From Polynucleobacter hirudinilacicola (lineage in GTDB: Bacteria; Pseudomonadota; Gammaproteobacteria; Burkholderiales; Burkholderiaceae): a DNA stretch of 64,000 bases. A program made the position numbers and the translations under genes. The DNA is taken from assembly GCF_002192535.1 (NCBI RefSeq), contig NZ_NAIA01000001.1:309333-373332 (forward strand). Direction: 5' to 3'. Shown one piece after another: positions 11,054 to 20,070 of this stretch. The notes beneath the pieces were generated by a model, which was not told where the DNA came from, did no database searches, and saw nothing but the letters and a program-made list of their open reading frames with translations. Numbering within the stretch: position 1 is the first letter of the stretch; every line of letters starts with the position of its first letter.

Positions 11054-11719
11054 ATGATTATGAAGAGCTCTAAAACGCTAGACCACCTATTTGCAAACAA
11101 TCGCGACTGGGCCGAAGGCATGGTCGCCAAAGACCCTGAATTCTTTAAGCGTTTAGTGAATCAACAAGCTCCAGAATACCTCTGGATTGGTTGTGCCGAT
11201 AGTCGCGTCCCAGCAAATGAAATTGTTGACCTTTTGCCAGGCGAACTATTTGTTCATCGCAATGTGGCTAACGTTGTTGTACATACCGACTTAAATTGCT
11301 TATCTGTGATTCAGTTCGCTATTGATTTGCTTAAAGTTAAACATATTTTGGTCGTCGGTCACTATGGTTGTGCGGGTGTGCATGCTGCATTGAGTGATCG
11401 CCGCATAGGGCTTGCTGATAATTGGTTGCGCCATGTAAAAGACGTTCACCAAAAGCATGAGCGCTATTTAGGAGAGGTCTTGCCAACGCCAAAGCGTCAA
11501 GATCGCTTATGTGAATTAAATGTGATTGAGCAAGTAGTGAACGTCTGCGAAACCACTATTGTTCAAGATGCCTGGAGCCGTGGCCAAGATCTCACGGTAC
11601 ATGGCTGGACATACCGCCTCGATACAGGTCTCGTAAAAGATTTGGGAATGTCTTGTAGTTCCATTGAGGAAATGGGCATTCGTTACAAAAAAACCTTAAC
11701 CCGCTACGACTCTGAGTAA
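11054..11719 (+). CDS. can: Beta-class carbonic anhydrase
   Basis: 221 residues. Zinc ligands are visible as C47 and D49 (GCADSR), H103 and C106 (GHYGCAG); D49-R51 form the catalytic dyad typical of beta-class enzymes. It interconverts CO2 and bicarbonate for carboxylation reactions and pH balance. Translation may start at M1 or at M3 (MIMKSS). The LpxL-like gene follows 7 nt downstream, suggesting cotranscription with the acyltransferase, metallophosphoesterase and kinase genes. Confidence 0.96.
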   Translation: MIMKSSKTLDHLFANNRDWAEGMVAKDPEFFKRLVNQQAPEYLWIGCADSRVPANEIVDLLPGELFVHRNVANVVVHTDLNCLSVIQFAIDLLKVKHILVVGHYGCAGVHAALSDRRIGLADNWLRHVKDVHQKHERYLGEVLPTPKRQDRLCELNVIEQVVNVCETTIVQDAWSRGQDLTVHGWTYRLDTGLVKDLGMSCSSIEEMGIRYKKTLTRYDSE

Positions 11720-11726
11720 ATCGCAT

Positions 11727-12626
11727 TTGCTCAAATCCTTTTCTAATCACGCAGTAGTTACTGTTCTTAAGCTTCTCTCCCTATTGCCTTATGGGCTTCT
11801 AGTGTCGATTGGCTATGGCTTGGGCTATATTGCTGCACGCATTCCGGGAGATCGAAATCGGGTAGTAAAAACCAATCTGCATTTATGTTTTCCTGAATTA
11901 AATGCAACTGAAATTGATCTTCTGAGCAAGCAACACTGGCGATTACTTGGTCGCAGCTTGGTTGAAAAAAGCATTATTTGGCTAGGAAGCCAGGAGCAGC
12001 TAAGTAATATGATTGAGGTTAAATCTGCCGTGGATCTCGAGAATAAAAAGCCTCGCATTCTAGTCAATATGCATTTCACCGGGATTGAAGGCAGCATTAT
12101 TTTGAGCGCTTTAGCAAAGCAAAACCACTGGCCGCGGACTTCTGGATTTTTTCAGAGAATGAAAAGTCCATTTTTTAATCAAAAAATTATTGAATGGCGA
12201 AATCGCTTTGGCGGTAACTCAATTGACCGCCAAGGAAACTCGAAAGAAATTATTCGGGAGATTCGTAATGGTGATTTCATCATCATTGCCCCAGATATCG
12301 ATCTCGGCACAAAAGATTCTGAATTTGTTCCTTTTTTTGGCATTGAAACTAATACGATCACAGCAGTTTCGCGAATGGCCAAAATTACTGGGGCTGATGT
12401 TTGCCTAATGACCACCACCTTGAAAGCTGATGAGTCTGGCTATATTTGCCAAATCAGCGAGCCTTTAGAAAATTTTCCAGGATCAGATCCAAAAGCAGAT
12501 ACCGCTCGCCTTAACCAATATTTTGAAAAAGAAATTCGTCTTCGCCCTGCCGAATACTACTGGGTCCATAAGCGCTTTAAAAATCCACCCAGCAACAAAG
12601 CCAACCCCTACAACCCTTCTATCTGA
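11727..12626 (+). CDS. LpxL/HtrB-like acyltransferase (lipid A or lysophospholipid)
   Basis: 299 residues. The acyltransferase HX4E/D motif is H116-F-T-G-I-E121 (NMHFTGIEG). The C-terminal YYWVHKRFK is the conserved ending of the lipid A biosynthesis acyltransferase family. One N-terminal hydrophobic segment (about residues 10-36) anchors it in the inner membrane. The start is the TTG at 11727, 7 nt after the carbonic anhydrase stop. The likely job is adding a secondary acyl chain to lipid A. The precise acyl donor and acceptor (LpxL or LpxM type) cannot be told. Confidence 0.88.
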   Translation: MLKSFSNHAVVTVLKLLSLLPYGLLVSIGYGLGYIAARIPGDRNRVVKTNLHLCFPELNATEIDLLSKQHWRLLGRSLVEKSIIWLGSQEQLSNMIEVKSAVDLENKKPRILVNMHFTGIEGSIILSALAKQNHWPRTSGFFQRMKSPFFNQKIIEWRNRFGGNSIDRQGNSKEIIREIRNGDFIIIAPDIDLGTKDSEFVPFFGIETNTITAVSRMAKITGADVCLMTTTLKADESGYICQISEPLENFPGSDPKADTARLNQYFEKEIRLRPAEYYWVHKRFKNPPSNKANPYNPSI

Positions 12627-12651
12627 AGGCCTTTTGACCTATCATTAAGGG

Positions 12652-13404
12652 ATGACTGAACGCATTGGGCTATTTGCCGACCTTCATAGCAACCTAGAGG
12701 CTTACGAGGCCTGTATGGCCAAAGCTCAAGGGCTTGGCGTAACTCGCATGGTTTTTTTAGGGGACATCGTTGGCTATAACGCAGACCCAGCTGCGGTCAT
12801 TGATCGCATTGCAGATTTAGTCAATGCAAAAAGGGCAATCGCGATCTTAGGTAATCATGATGAGGCGGTTTTCAAAGATCGCCGTAACCAAATGAATGCG
12901 AGTGCCAATGCGGCAATTGAGTGGACCAAGACTCAGCTCAAAGAAAGCCATCTTGAGTTTCTAAAAAATTTACCTCTGGTAGTTAATGAGGAAAAAATAT
13001 GTTTTGTCCATGCCTCCGCACACAATCCGGCCGATTGGAACTACATTACCGACAGTATGAGTGCCTGGCGTTGCGTGCAAAGCTCCGGAAAGAGTTATAC
13101 CTTTGTAGGCCATGCACACGAGCAAGCGCTTTTTTATCAAAGCGCTGTTGGCAAACTCATTCGATTTGCGCCACATCCTGGTGATGAAATTCCTGTTCTA
13201 CAACATCGCCAGTGGGTTGGGGTTGTTGGGTCTCTAGGCCAACCAAGGGATGGAAACCCAGAAGCGTGCTTTGCTGTTTTTGAGCCTGGATCTGAGACGC
13301 TGACTTTTCACCGAGAACCTTATGATCATTTTTCTGCCGCAGATAAAGTGAGACGCGCAGGCTTGCCAGATGATTTAGCCAATCGCTTAATTACCGGCAA
13401 ATAA
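12652..13404 (+). CDS. Calcineurin-like metallophosphoesterase
   Basis: 250 residues. Metal ligands follow the family pattern: D10 and H12 (FADLHSN), D37 (GDIVGYNADP), N67-H68 (GNHDE), a histidine in FVHAS and the pair in GHAHEQ. It belongs to the group of Ser/Thr phosphatase/diadenosine tetraphosphatase-like enzymes. Its stop is 3 nt before the start of a Ser/Thr kinase gene, so a kinase-phosphatase pair is plausible, but substrate specificity is not visible in the sequence. Confidence 0.92.
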   Translation: MTERIGLFADLHSNLEAYEACMAKAQGLGVTRMVFLGDIVGYNADPAAVIDRIADLVNAKRAIAILGNHDEAVFKDRRNQMNASANAAIEWTKTQLKESHLEFLKNLPLVVNEEKICFVHASAHNPADWNYITDSMSAWRCVQSSGKSYTFVGHAHEQALFYQSAVGKLIRFAPHPGDEIPVLQHRQWVGVVGSLGQPRDGNPEACFAVFEPGSETLTFHREPYDHFSAADKVRRAGLPDDLANRLITGK

Positions 13405-13407
13405 TCG

Positions 13408-14826
13408 ATGTCTATCAATACTGAAATTGAGGCAGTAGATGATATTTTCCAAGAGGGCAAAGTAGTTGATGGCTTTGTGCTGGGAAAAGAAGTTCACAGG
13501 GGCGGCATGGCTACTCTATTTACCGCCACTAAGGAGGGCATTGATGTTCCCATCCTACTGAAGATTCCACGTGTCGGGAGAGATCAGCCCGTTGAGAGCT
13601 TAATTGGCTTTGAAACTGAGCTCACGATTCTTCGCTCCCTCAAGAGTCCCCATGTTCCCAAGTTCTTGGGGGCAGGCAACATGGCAACCCGCCCATATAT
13701 TGCAATGGAAAGGATTGAGGGTCGCCCGCTGGAAGACTACATCAAGGAAGGCAAGGTTTTTACCGTTGATGAAGTAGTAAAGATTGGGGCGGATCTAGCG
13801 CAAGCAGTTCAATCTTTGCACTCACAAGATGCAATTCATTTAGACATCAAGCCAGAAAATATTCTGATTGACAATAAAGACAAGTTAACGATTATCGATT
13901 TTGGCCTGTCTCATCATGCCCGTTACCCCGATTTACTTGCCGAAGAAATGCGTAAGGGCGTAGGCTCTGCACCTTATATTTCACCGGAGCAAGTAGCTGG
14001 CATTCGTTCTGATGCACGCAGTGATATTTACTCTATCGGCGTCATCATGTATGAACTCCTAACTGGGGAATTGCCATTTGGTAATCCACAAAGCCTGAGC
14101 GGCTTGAGAAGACGCATGTGGGCAAAGCCATTCCCACCGCGGGCAATCCGCCGAGAAATTCCTCGCTGGCTACAAGAGGTGGTCCTAAGATGTCTAGAGC
14201 CACGAGCTGCAGATCGATATCAAAGTGCCGCACGGTTGCGGCAAGTATTGCGGGATCCGGAAGGCGTCACACTCACCGAAAGGGCCGATCGAGTTGAGCC
14301 ACTGAGTTTCTGGCAGAACCTTAAAGGCATGTTTAAGGCTGCTGGATACGAGCCCTCGCCAAGTCCACGGCCGAGCATGGGCAATTATGATGCGCCATTA
14401 ATGATTGCTGCGATTGATACAAGACAATCAGATGAAGATTTACGAGAGCGCATGCAACTCACTGCTAAAAACTTATTACTCGCTTATCCCGAGAGTCGTT
14501 TAGTTTGCTTAAGCACAATTAGTAGCACTCCTACTTTTGAGGGCAATCAAGAAAATGAAACCGCAAGCGGCATTGTGCGCGGTCACTTAGTCCAATTAAT
14601 GGAATGGGCAAAGCCCTTGAAGCTTCCTCCAGAGCGAATCTCTTATCACGTCCTTGAGGCAATGGATCCTGCATCACGGATTGTGGAGTTTGCAAAAGAT
14701 AATGATGCGTCTCTCATCTTAATTGGGGCATCACACAAATCCCCCAACTTAGTAACGCCTTGGAGAACCTCCATGACTAAGATTGTTGAGGAAGCCCCAT
14801 GCAGCGTACATATTGTTAGAACCTAA
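13408..14826 (+). CDS. Ser/Thr protein kinase fused to a UspA-like domain
   Basis: 472 residues. Kinase domain at about residues 22-280: glycine loop near G26-G33, ATP-binding lysine K52 (LLKIP), catalytic loop H144-L-D146-I-K-P-E-N151, and D164-F-G. The usual arginine of the HRD motif is leucine (HLD), so this is a non-RD kinase. A proline-rich linker (about 315-332) leads to a UspA-like domain (about 335-472). The terminal GASHKSPNL...SVHIV lacks the clear G-2X-G-9X-G(S/T) ATP motif of ATP-binding Usp proteins. There is no membrane segment, so it is cytoplasmic, unlike many PknB-type kinases. It follows the phosphoesterase gene by 3 nt. Confidence 0.9.
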   Translation: MSINTEIEAVDDIFQEGKVVDGFVLGKEVHRGGMATLFTATKEGIDVPILLKIPRVGRDQPVESLIGFETELTILRSLKSPHVPKFLGAGNMATRPYIAMERIEGRPLEDYIKEGKVFTVDEVVKIGADLAQAVQSLHSQDAIHLDIKPENILIDNKDKLTIIDFGLSHHARYPDLLAEEMRKGVGSAPYISPEQVAGIRSDARSDIYSIGVIMYELLTGELPFGNPQSLSGLRRRMWAKPFPPRAIRREIPRWLQEVVLRCLEPRAADRYQSAARLRQVLRDPEGVTLTERADRVEPLSFWQNLKGMFKAAGYEPSPSPRPSMGNYDAPLMIAAIDTRQSDEDLRERMQLTAKNLLLAYPESRLVCLSTISSTPTFEGNQENETASGIVRGHLVQLMEWAKPLKLPPERISYHVLEAMDPASRIVEFAKDNDASLILIGASHKSPNLVTPWRTSMTKIVEEAPCSVHIVRT

Positions 14827-14873
14827 TTAAGGGCTTTATCAGCTCAACCTAGTAATTGCCGGATAATGCAGGC

Positions 14874-15611
14874 ATGGAAGAAAAAGTACGCGTTTCGAAA
14901 CTGTTATCTGAATTGGGGCTATGCTCACGTCGCGAAGCAGACTCTTATATTGAGCAAGGCCTTGTAACAGTTGACGGCGAAGTAGTCAACGAACTTGGCG
15001 TGCGTGCTTATCGACATCAAAAAATTGAATTGCAGTCTGGCGCCAAGGCGCAACAAGCGTCTCGTATTACCGTCATTCTGAATAAGCCCGTTGGATATAT
15101 CTCTCACTATGACGATGAGCAAGAGTATCAACCGGCCGCTTCTTTGATTACGCCTGAGAACTATTTTGGTAGCCCGCTTGATAAAGGCCGCAACCCCCGC
15201 TTTAATACCAAAGGCTTAGCGCCTGCTGGAAGGCTTGATATTGACTCTACCGGATTGTTGGTATTGACCCAAGATGGTCGTATTGCCAAGTTATTAATTG
15301 GTGAAAACAGTCCAATTGAAAAAGAGTATTTAGTTCGCGTTGAGGGAGCTCTTTCTTTTGAAGATTTGGATCGCCTAAAACATGGCCTCTCTTTGGATGG
15401 CGTTGCCCTCAAGCCAGCACAAGTCAGTTGGCAAAATGAAGATCAATTACGCTTTGTATTGCGCGAGGGCCGCAAGCGCCAAATCCGCAGAATGTGTGAA
15501 ATGGTTGGTCTCAAGGTCATTGGCCTCAAGCGCGTCAGAATAGGTCGGATTTCTCTTGGCCCACTGCCGCCAGGTCAATGGCGATTTGTCAGGCCTGAAG
15601 AGCAATTCTAG
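14874..15611 (+). CDS. RluB/RluF-type rRNA pseudouridine synthase
   Basis: 245 residues from the ATG at 14874; a TTG at 14856 would add six residues. An N-terminal S4 RNA-binding domain (LCSRREADSYIEQGLVTVDG) is followed by the pseudouridine synthase domain with the catalytic aspartate in AGRLDIDSTGLL and the RQIRRMCE segment. It isomerises specific uridines of 23S rRNA. The S4 wording looks closer to RluF than RluB, but target choice cannot be settled here. It starts 47 nt after the kinase gene. Confidence 0.9.
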   Translation: MEEKVRVSKLLSELGLCSRREADSYIEQGLVTVDGEVVNELGVRAYRHQKIELQSGAKAQQASRITVILNKPVGYISHYDDEQEYQPAASLITPENYFGSPLDKGRNPRFNTKGLAPAGRLDIDSTGLLVLTQDGRIAKLLIGENSPIEKEYLVRVEGALSFEDLDRLKHGLSLDGVALKPAQVSWQNEDQLRFVLREGRKRQIRRMCEMVGLKVIGLKRVRIGRISLGPLPPGQWRFVRPEEQF

Positions 15612-15661
15612 GCAGGCGCGCCCGCTTATAATTGCGTCCAAACTAAATTAATAAGCGCAGA

Positions 15662-17296
15662 ATTACCATCGAAACCACCACCTCCAGTACTCCAGCCGCA
15701 GAAGTATTACGACGTCGCAGCTTTGCCATCATTTCTCACCCGGATGCTGGCAAGACTACGCTGACCGAAAAGCTATTGCTTTACGCTGGAGCCATTCAAA
15801 TTGCTGGCAGCGTTAAGGCCCGTAAAGCCAGTCGACATGCAACCTCCGACTGGATGGAGATCGAGAAACAACGCGGTATTTCTGTCGCCAGCTCAGTCAT
15901 GCAAATGGAGTATCGCGACTGCATCATTAATCTACTGGATACACCTGGTCACCAAGATTTTTCTGAAGATACTTACCGCGTTTTAACCGCAGTGGATTCT
16001 GCCCTAATGGTGATTGATGCGGCTAACGGCGTCGAATCTCAAACCCTACGTCTACTTGAAGTCTGTCGTGCCCGCAATACGCCAATTGTTACCTTCATTA
16101 ATAAGATGGATCGCGAAGTTAAGCCGCCCATGGAGTTAATGGACGAGATTGAAACTGCTTTAGGCATTGAAGTGGTTCCCTTTACTTGGCCGGTTGGCAT
16201 GGGCAAATCTTTTGCGGGCGTGATTGATATCGCCAATATGCGCATGCGCATGTTTAAAGCAGGAGAAGATCGTGTTACTGAAGACTCACATGCTGTGGTG
16301 GATGTAAATGATCCCGCACTTAAAGCGCGCCTTGGAACCGATTTAGAAAATGCACTAGCAGAAGTAGCGCTTATCAAGGAGGCAATGCCGGCCTTTGATC
16401 AAGAAGCCTTCTTAGCGGGCCGTCAGTCCCCGGTATTTTTTGGCTCAGCAATTAATAATTTTGGTGTCCGCGAAATCTTAAATACCTTAGTTGAATTAGC
16501 ACCGTCTCCAGGATCACGTAAAGCACTACAACGTGAAGTAAGCCCTGCTGAAAATAAATTCTCTGCCGTTGTGTTTAAGATTCAAGCCAATATGGATCCA
16601 GCACACCGAGATCGGGTTGCATTCTTGCGCATCTGTTCTGGGCACTTTCAACGCGGTATGAAATTAAAGATCTGTCGCAATAACAAAGAAGTGCGCACTA
16701 ATAATGCCCTGTCCTTTCTTTCACAAAGACGCGATATTTTGGATGAGGCATATCCTGGCGATATTATCGGCCTACCAAATCATGGCTTGTTACGCCTAGG
16801 TGATACGCTTACCGAAGGTGAACAATTGCAATTTACAGGCCTGCCATTTTTTGCTCCTGAAATTTTTCGCATGGTTGAATCTGCCGACCCCTTGCGCTCT
16901 AAGCAATTAAGAACCGGTCTCATGCAACTCGGCGAAGAGGGCGCTATTCAAGTCTTCCGCCCCATGACTGGTGGCACGATGCTCCTAGGTGCCTTTGGTC
17001 AATTGCAATTTGAGGTTGTAAGTCATCGCCTGCAAACGGAATATGGCGCTGAAGTGCGCCTACTACCTGCCCGCTATAGTCTGGCACGTTGGGTCAGCTC
17101 AGATGATCCTGTTGCCTTGAAAAAATTTACTCAAGAGAATATTCATCGCATGGCAGAGGATGTTGTAGGCGCATCGGTATTTCTTGCTTCACATAAGTCA
17201 GAGCTTGATGTCGCACAACAGCGTTGGGAATCCATTCAATTCCATGCCCTGAGAGAGCATGCGGGTCTGATTTATCAATCTGATTTAGCGGGTTGA
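15662..17296 (+). CDS. prfC: Peptide chain release factor 3, apparent ATT start
   Basis: About 544 residues if it begins at ATT 15662. This frame is open from 15647, just after a TAA at 15644, and contains no ATG, GTG or TTG before 15776. Yet the G1 P-loop (SHPDAGKTT, K31) and the start of the GTPase domain lie upstream of 15776. ATT at 15662 gives the N-terminus (M)TIETTTSST. Alternative non-canonical starts are ATT 15647 and ATC 15668. Other motifs: DTPGHQDFSEDT (G3) and NKMDRE (G4). RF3 is the GTPase that recycles RF1/RF2 from the ribosome. No strong Shine-Dalgarno sequence is seen. The 3' end abuts the convergent lipoprotein gene exactly. Confidence 0.93.
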   Translation: MTIETTTSSTPAAEVLRRRSFAIISHPDAGKTTLTEKLLLYAGAIQIAGSVKARKASRHATSDWMEIEKQRGISVASSVMQMEYRDCIINLLDTPGHQDFSEDTYRVLTAVDSALMVIDAANGVESQTLRLLEVCRARNTPIVTFINKMDREVKPPMELMDEIETALGIEVVPFTWPVGMGKSFAGVIDIANMRMRMFKAGEDRVTEDSHAVVDVNDPALKARLGTDLENALAEVALIKEAMPAFDQEAFLAGRQSPVFFGSAINNFGVREILNTLVELAPSPGSRKALQREVSPAENKFSAVVFKIQANMDPAHRDRVAFLRICSGHFQRGMKLKICRNNKEVRTNNALSFLSQRRDILDEAYPGDIIGLPNHGLLRLGDTLTEGEQLQFTGLPFFAPEIFRMVESADPLRSKQLRTGLMQLGEEGAIQVFRPMTGGTMLLGAFGQLQFEVVSHRLQTEYGAEVRLLPARYSLARWVSSDDPVALKKFTQENIHRMAEDVVGASVFLASHKSELDVAQQRWESIQFHALREHAGLIYQSDLAG

Positions 17297-17542
17297 TTAT
17301 TTGCCTTTAATCTGAGGCGCCTTGCAGTCAAACACTGCAATGAGTTGAGTGTCACTATTTCTAAAGGTAGCAGCTTTTCCGTATTGCGCACAGTAGTTGC
17401 TGGCTTTTTGAGTGAGCTGCTCAATGGACTCACCGCTACTATTTAAAAAAGTAACCTGATTTGAATCAGATGCGTCTGTGTAGACCGCTGCGCAAGCATT
17501 CAAAAGAGTGAAACAAAATATTCCAGAAATATAACTCTTCAT
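17297..17542 (-). CDS. Small putative lipoprotein
   Basis: 81 residues from the ATG at 17542, selected because AAGGA lies 9 nt upstream; the in-frame ATG at 17551 is too close to that site. The N-terminus (MKSYISGIFCFTLLNACAA) is a lipoprotein signal peptide with lipobox LNAC, so the mature protein would be a lipidated ~60-residue peptide with two further cysteines (NYCAQ and FDCKAP) that could form a disulfide. No function is recognised. Its stop is immediately adjacent to the stop of prfC on the other strand. Confidence 0.7.
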   Translation of the reverse strand: MKSYISGIFCFTLLNACAAVYTDASDSNQVTFLNSSGESIEQLTQKASNYCAQYGKAATFRNSDTQLIAVFDCKAPQIKGK

Positions 17543-17803
17543 GCAAGGCATTCCTTATTGTTAACTTATTAGATAAATCTAATCTTCTCAAGCGGCAAAG
17601 TAGTTGCTAATGAACTACTCAAAGATCTTAAAATGCACATAACTAAAGCAAAGAAGGTATCTAGAAGATGAATTGTCCCTTAATCATAGCGCCTGAACTT
17701 TTAAACTGTTATTCTGAACTGTGATCACTATTGTGCGCCCTAGATAGGGGGATCTCTTGAGCATCCCTCTTGAATTCATCATTTCATAACTCTAGGAAAA
17801 CTC

Positions 17804-17986
17804 ATGGCTGTAGGCCAAAATCAAAGAAACAGAAAAAACGACCCCATGCTCACTAAAACAGGCAAGCCACGTCTTGGGCCTTTAAATGCTACTCAGCTCA
17901 ATAAATTACTGGAGGCCAGCAATAAGCCAAAAGAGAAAAGTAAAATTTTGCGAGCGCTTAGCAAGCACACTGTTGCTGCTGCATAA
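17804..17986 (+). CDS. Small basic protein of unknown function
   Basis: 60 residues, rich in Lys, Arg and Asn, beginning MAVGQNQRNRKNDPMLTKTG. AGGA precedes the ATG at a suitable distance and a strong terminator follows 7 nt after the stop, so it looks like a genuine monocistronic gene. Its charge suggests nucleic-acid or ribosome association, but that is only an inference. The 260 bp upstream (17543-17803) contain no other gene that I can see. Confidence 0.7.
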   Translation: MAVGQNQRNRKNDPMLTKTGKPRLGPLNATQLNKLLEASNKPKEKSKILRALSKHTVAAA

Positions 17987-17991
17987 ATACC

Positions 17992-18016
17992 AAGCCCCGT
18001 ATAACGGGGCTTTTTT
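17992..18016 (+). terminator. Rho-independent terminator after the 60-residue protein gene
   Basis: The stem AGCCCCGT / ACGGGGCT with a 3-nt loop is followed by six T. The EamA transporter gene converges from the other side, ending 21 nt further on. Confidence 0.92.
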
Positions 18017-18036
18017 AATGAAGGTACACGAAGTAT

Positions 18037-18915
18037 TTATACCCTCTTCACTAACATTTTCTTTCCTAAGATAACGGTAGCGATGACTAAGAAAGCAAAT
18101 ACTAAATTCATTATTGTGAGCGAATCTCCAAGTAAAACGCTGGCTGCAATAAGAGTACAAAAAGGTTGTGTGAGCTGAACTTGGCTAACACGTGCAATAC
18201 CGCCAATAGCAAGCCCTTCATACCAAAAGAAGAATCCAATATACATCGAGAACAAACTTAGATAAATGAAGCTAGTCCAGGCTATGGGGCCTGCATTGAT
18301 GTATTGCGGATCAAATGTGACATAACTCACCACCAAATTGATAGGCAGCGAAATCACAAGCGCCCAAGAAATTACAGACCGTGGATTCATTTTGCGAGAA
18401 AGCTCACCGCCCTCTACATAACCTGCGCAAGCACAAATACCGCCGAGAACTAATAAGGCATCTACATAAGTAAAGCTTCCGGAGCTTTTTAGTAAGGCGT
18501 ATATCACCACCAAGGACGCGCCCAATAAAGAAACTAGCCAAAAACCTAGGGATGGTCTCTCCTTAAAACGAATCACGCCAATGACGGTAGTAGCTAAGGG
18601 CATCATGCCTAAAATGACTGCACCATGAGATGAAGATCCTTCGGTCATGGCAACAGTAGTAAAAATTGGAAAGCCAAAAACGACGCCCAAAGCAATCACT
18701 ACGAATTTAGTGAAATCCGCCCTGGTAGGCATGGGTTCTTTTTTATATATTAGGTAAGCCAAGGCAACCACCGCTGCGAGCGTAGCCCTGCCGAATGCAA
18801 TGAAGTACGGATCGAAGCTCAGAACTGCAATCTTGGTCACCGGCAAAGTCAAACTAAAAATCAAAATGCCAATAAAACCGATGAGCATTCCTTTGGTTTC
18901 TTTATTCACTGTCAC
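18037..18915 (-). CDS. DMT-family transporter (EamA domain)
   Basis: 292 residues with about ten membrane helices arranged as two EamA repeats. Typical marks are the N-terminal FIGILIFSLTLPVTKIAV and the repeat-joining AGYVEGGELSRK region. The family exports metabolites or amino acids; no substrate can be inferred. Monocistronic and divergent from the histidine phosphatase gene at 19000 with an 84-bp spacer. Confidence 0.88.
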   Translation of the reverse strand: MTVNKETKGMLIGFIGILIFSLTLPVTKIAVLSFDPYFIAFGRATLAAVVALAYLIYKKEPMPTRADFTKFVVIALGVVFGFPIFTTVAMTEGSSSHGAVILGMMPLATTVIGVIRFKERPSLGFWLVSLLGASLVVIYALLKSSGSFTYVDALLVLGGICACAGYVEGGELSRKMNPRSVISWALVISLPINLVVSYVTFDPQYINAGPIAWTSFIYLSLFSMYIGFFFWYEGLAIGGIARVSQVQLTQPFCTLIAASVLLGDSLTIMNLVFAFLVIATVILGKKMLVKRV

Positions 18916-18999
18916 CCTTTGCGTGTATCAGACCATTGTATTGAGGAATCTGTAGACTGGCTTAAGACCCATGGAATCATTAGCCCTTATGATTGCTAA

Positions 19000-19644
19000 A
19001 TGACTACGACTCGATTTTGCTTAGTGCGCCACGGAGAAACTGATTGGAATGCTGATCGCCGCCTACAGGGCCATACTGATATTCCTTTGAATGCCCTTGG
19101 CTTAGCTCAAGCAGCCCAGATGGCCAGGGCGCTTAAAGCTAACCATTTTGAATTTGATGTTCTCTACACCAGCGACTTACAAAGAGCGAAGCAAACTGCA
19201 AAAGCGATTGAAAGCCTCTATACAGTTTCTGCCATTACCAACAGCGCACTGCGAGAGCGTCATCTTGGCACCCTCCAAGGGCTTACTATTAGCGAAGCGC
19301 CGGATTCAGAGCCAGAGCTCTGGCAAGCCCACATCAATAGAGATATTCACGAAGAGTTACGTGGTGGCGAAAGCATCCTGCAATTTGCAAACCGCATCAA
19401 AGCTGCACTTGAAGAAATCCAAGAAAAGCATACTGGCAAAACAATCTTGTTGGTCAGCCATGGCGGAGCTCTGGATATGATGTATCGAATGGCGAGCAAT
19501 CAAGCATTAGATGCCGAGAAAGCGGTGACCGTTCCAAATGCATCACTCAATTGGATTAGTTGGAATGGATCTAACTGGAAAGTGGAGAGCTGGGCAGACA
19601 CCAGTCATCTTGATGGTTTAGCATTGGACAACTTAGATTTATAG
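19000..19644 (+). CDS. Histidine phosphatase / phosphoglycerate mutase-like protein
   Basis: 214 residues. The catalytic RHG motif is in LVRHGETDWNAD, followed by the conserved LQGHTDIPLN and TSDLQRAKQTA, and the second histidine is in LVSHGG. This is the cofactor-dependent mutase/alpha-ribazole phosphatase superfamily. Most such proteins are phosphatases, and the substrate is not known. Single gene ended by a hairpin. Confidence 0.9.
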   Translation: MTTTRFCLVRHGETDWNADRRLQGHTDIPLNALGLAQAAQMARALKANHFEFDVLYTSDLQRAKQTAKAIESLYTVSAITNSALRERHLGTLQGLTISEAPDSEPELWQAHINRDIHEELRGGESILQFANRIKAALEEIQEKHTGKTILLVSHGGALDMMYRMASNQALDAEKAVTVPNASLNWISWNGSNWKVESWADTSHLDGLALDNLDL

Positions 19645-19670
19645 CCGCATCCATACCAAGGCAGTTAATA

Positions 19671-19696
19671 AATAAGCCACCAAAAGATGGCTTATT
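19671..19696. terminator. Hairpin between converging genes
   Basis: AATAAGCCA pairs with TGGCTTATT around an 8-nt loop in the gap between the plus-strand phosphatase gene and the minus-strand 63-residue ORF. It is moderately stable and could serve both directions. Confidence 0.6.
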
Positions 19697-19705
19697 TACA
19701 GTAGA

Positions 19706-19897
19706 TCACTTTGCTGCTTGTAATTTATTTTGATCTGATGCGCAAAAGTCAACAATCACATCTGCAAAATTTAAATAGCGAGAATTGCTCTTTCTAAATT
19801 GATCAATTTCTGCAGCAAGTGGTGAAGCTACGCCTTTAAAACCAGCATCTTCATATCCAGGGTGATACGGTGCCTCTTCAACAAATTTGTTTGTCAT
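19706..19897 (-). CDS. 63-residue protein behind a glycine riboswitch
   Basis: Begins MTNKFVEEAPYHPGYEDAG with AAGG 7 nt upstream of the ATG. It is mildly acidic with no signal peptide or membrane segment and one cysteine near the end (VDFCASDQ). I do not recognise a family. Its interest lies in position: it is the first reading frame of useful size downstream of a tandem glycine riboswitch on the same strand, 173 nt away. It may be a glycine-regulated protein, or the riboswitch may have lost its original target and this frame may be fortuitous. Confidence 0.55.
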   Translation of the reverse strand: MTNKFVEEAPYHPGYEDAGFKGVASPLAAEIDQFRKSNSRYLNFADVIVDFCASDQNKLQAAK

Positions 19898-20070
19898 ACA
19901 TTAACCTTGTTCAATAAGCGCTCAAAGCGATAACGCCATTAAGCAATATAGAAATAGATCTGCATCTGCAGACCATGAGTAAATTTGCTACTGAATTATT
20001 TGCAAAGGTTTTGCATAAAGTCTCTCCCAAAACGGCCCACCAGCAACATAGCGATGCCATGCAGATGGAT

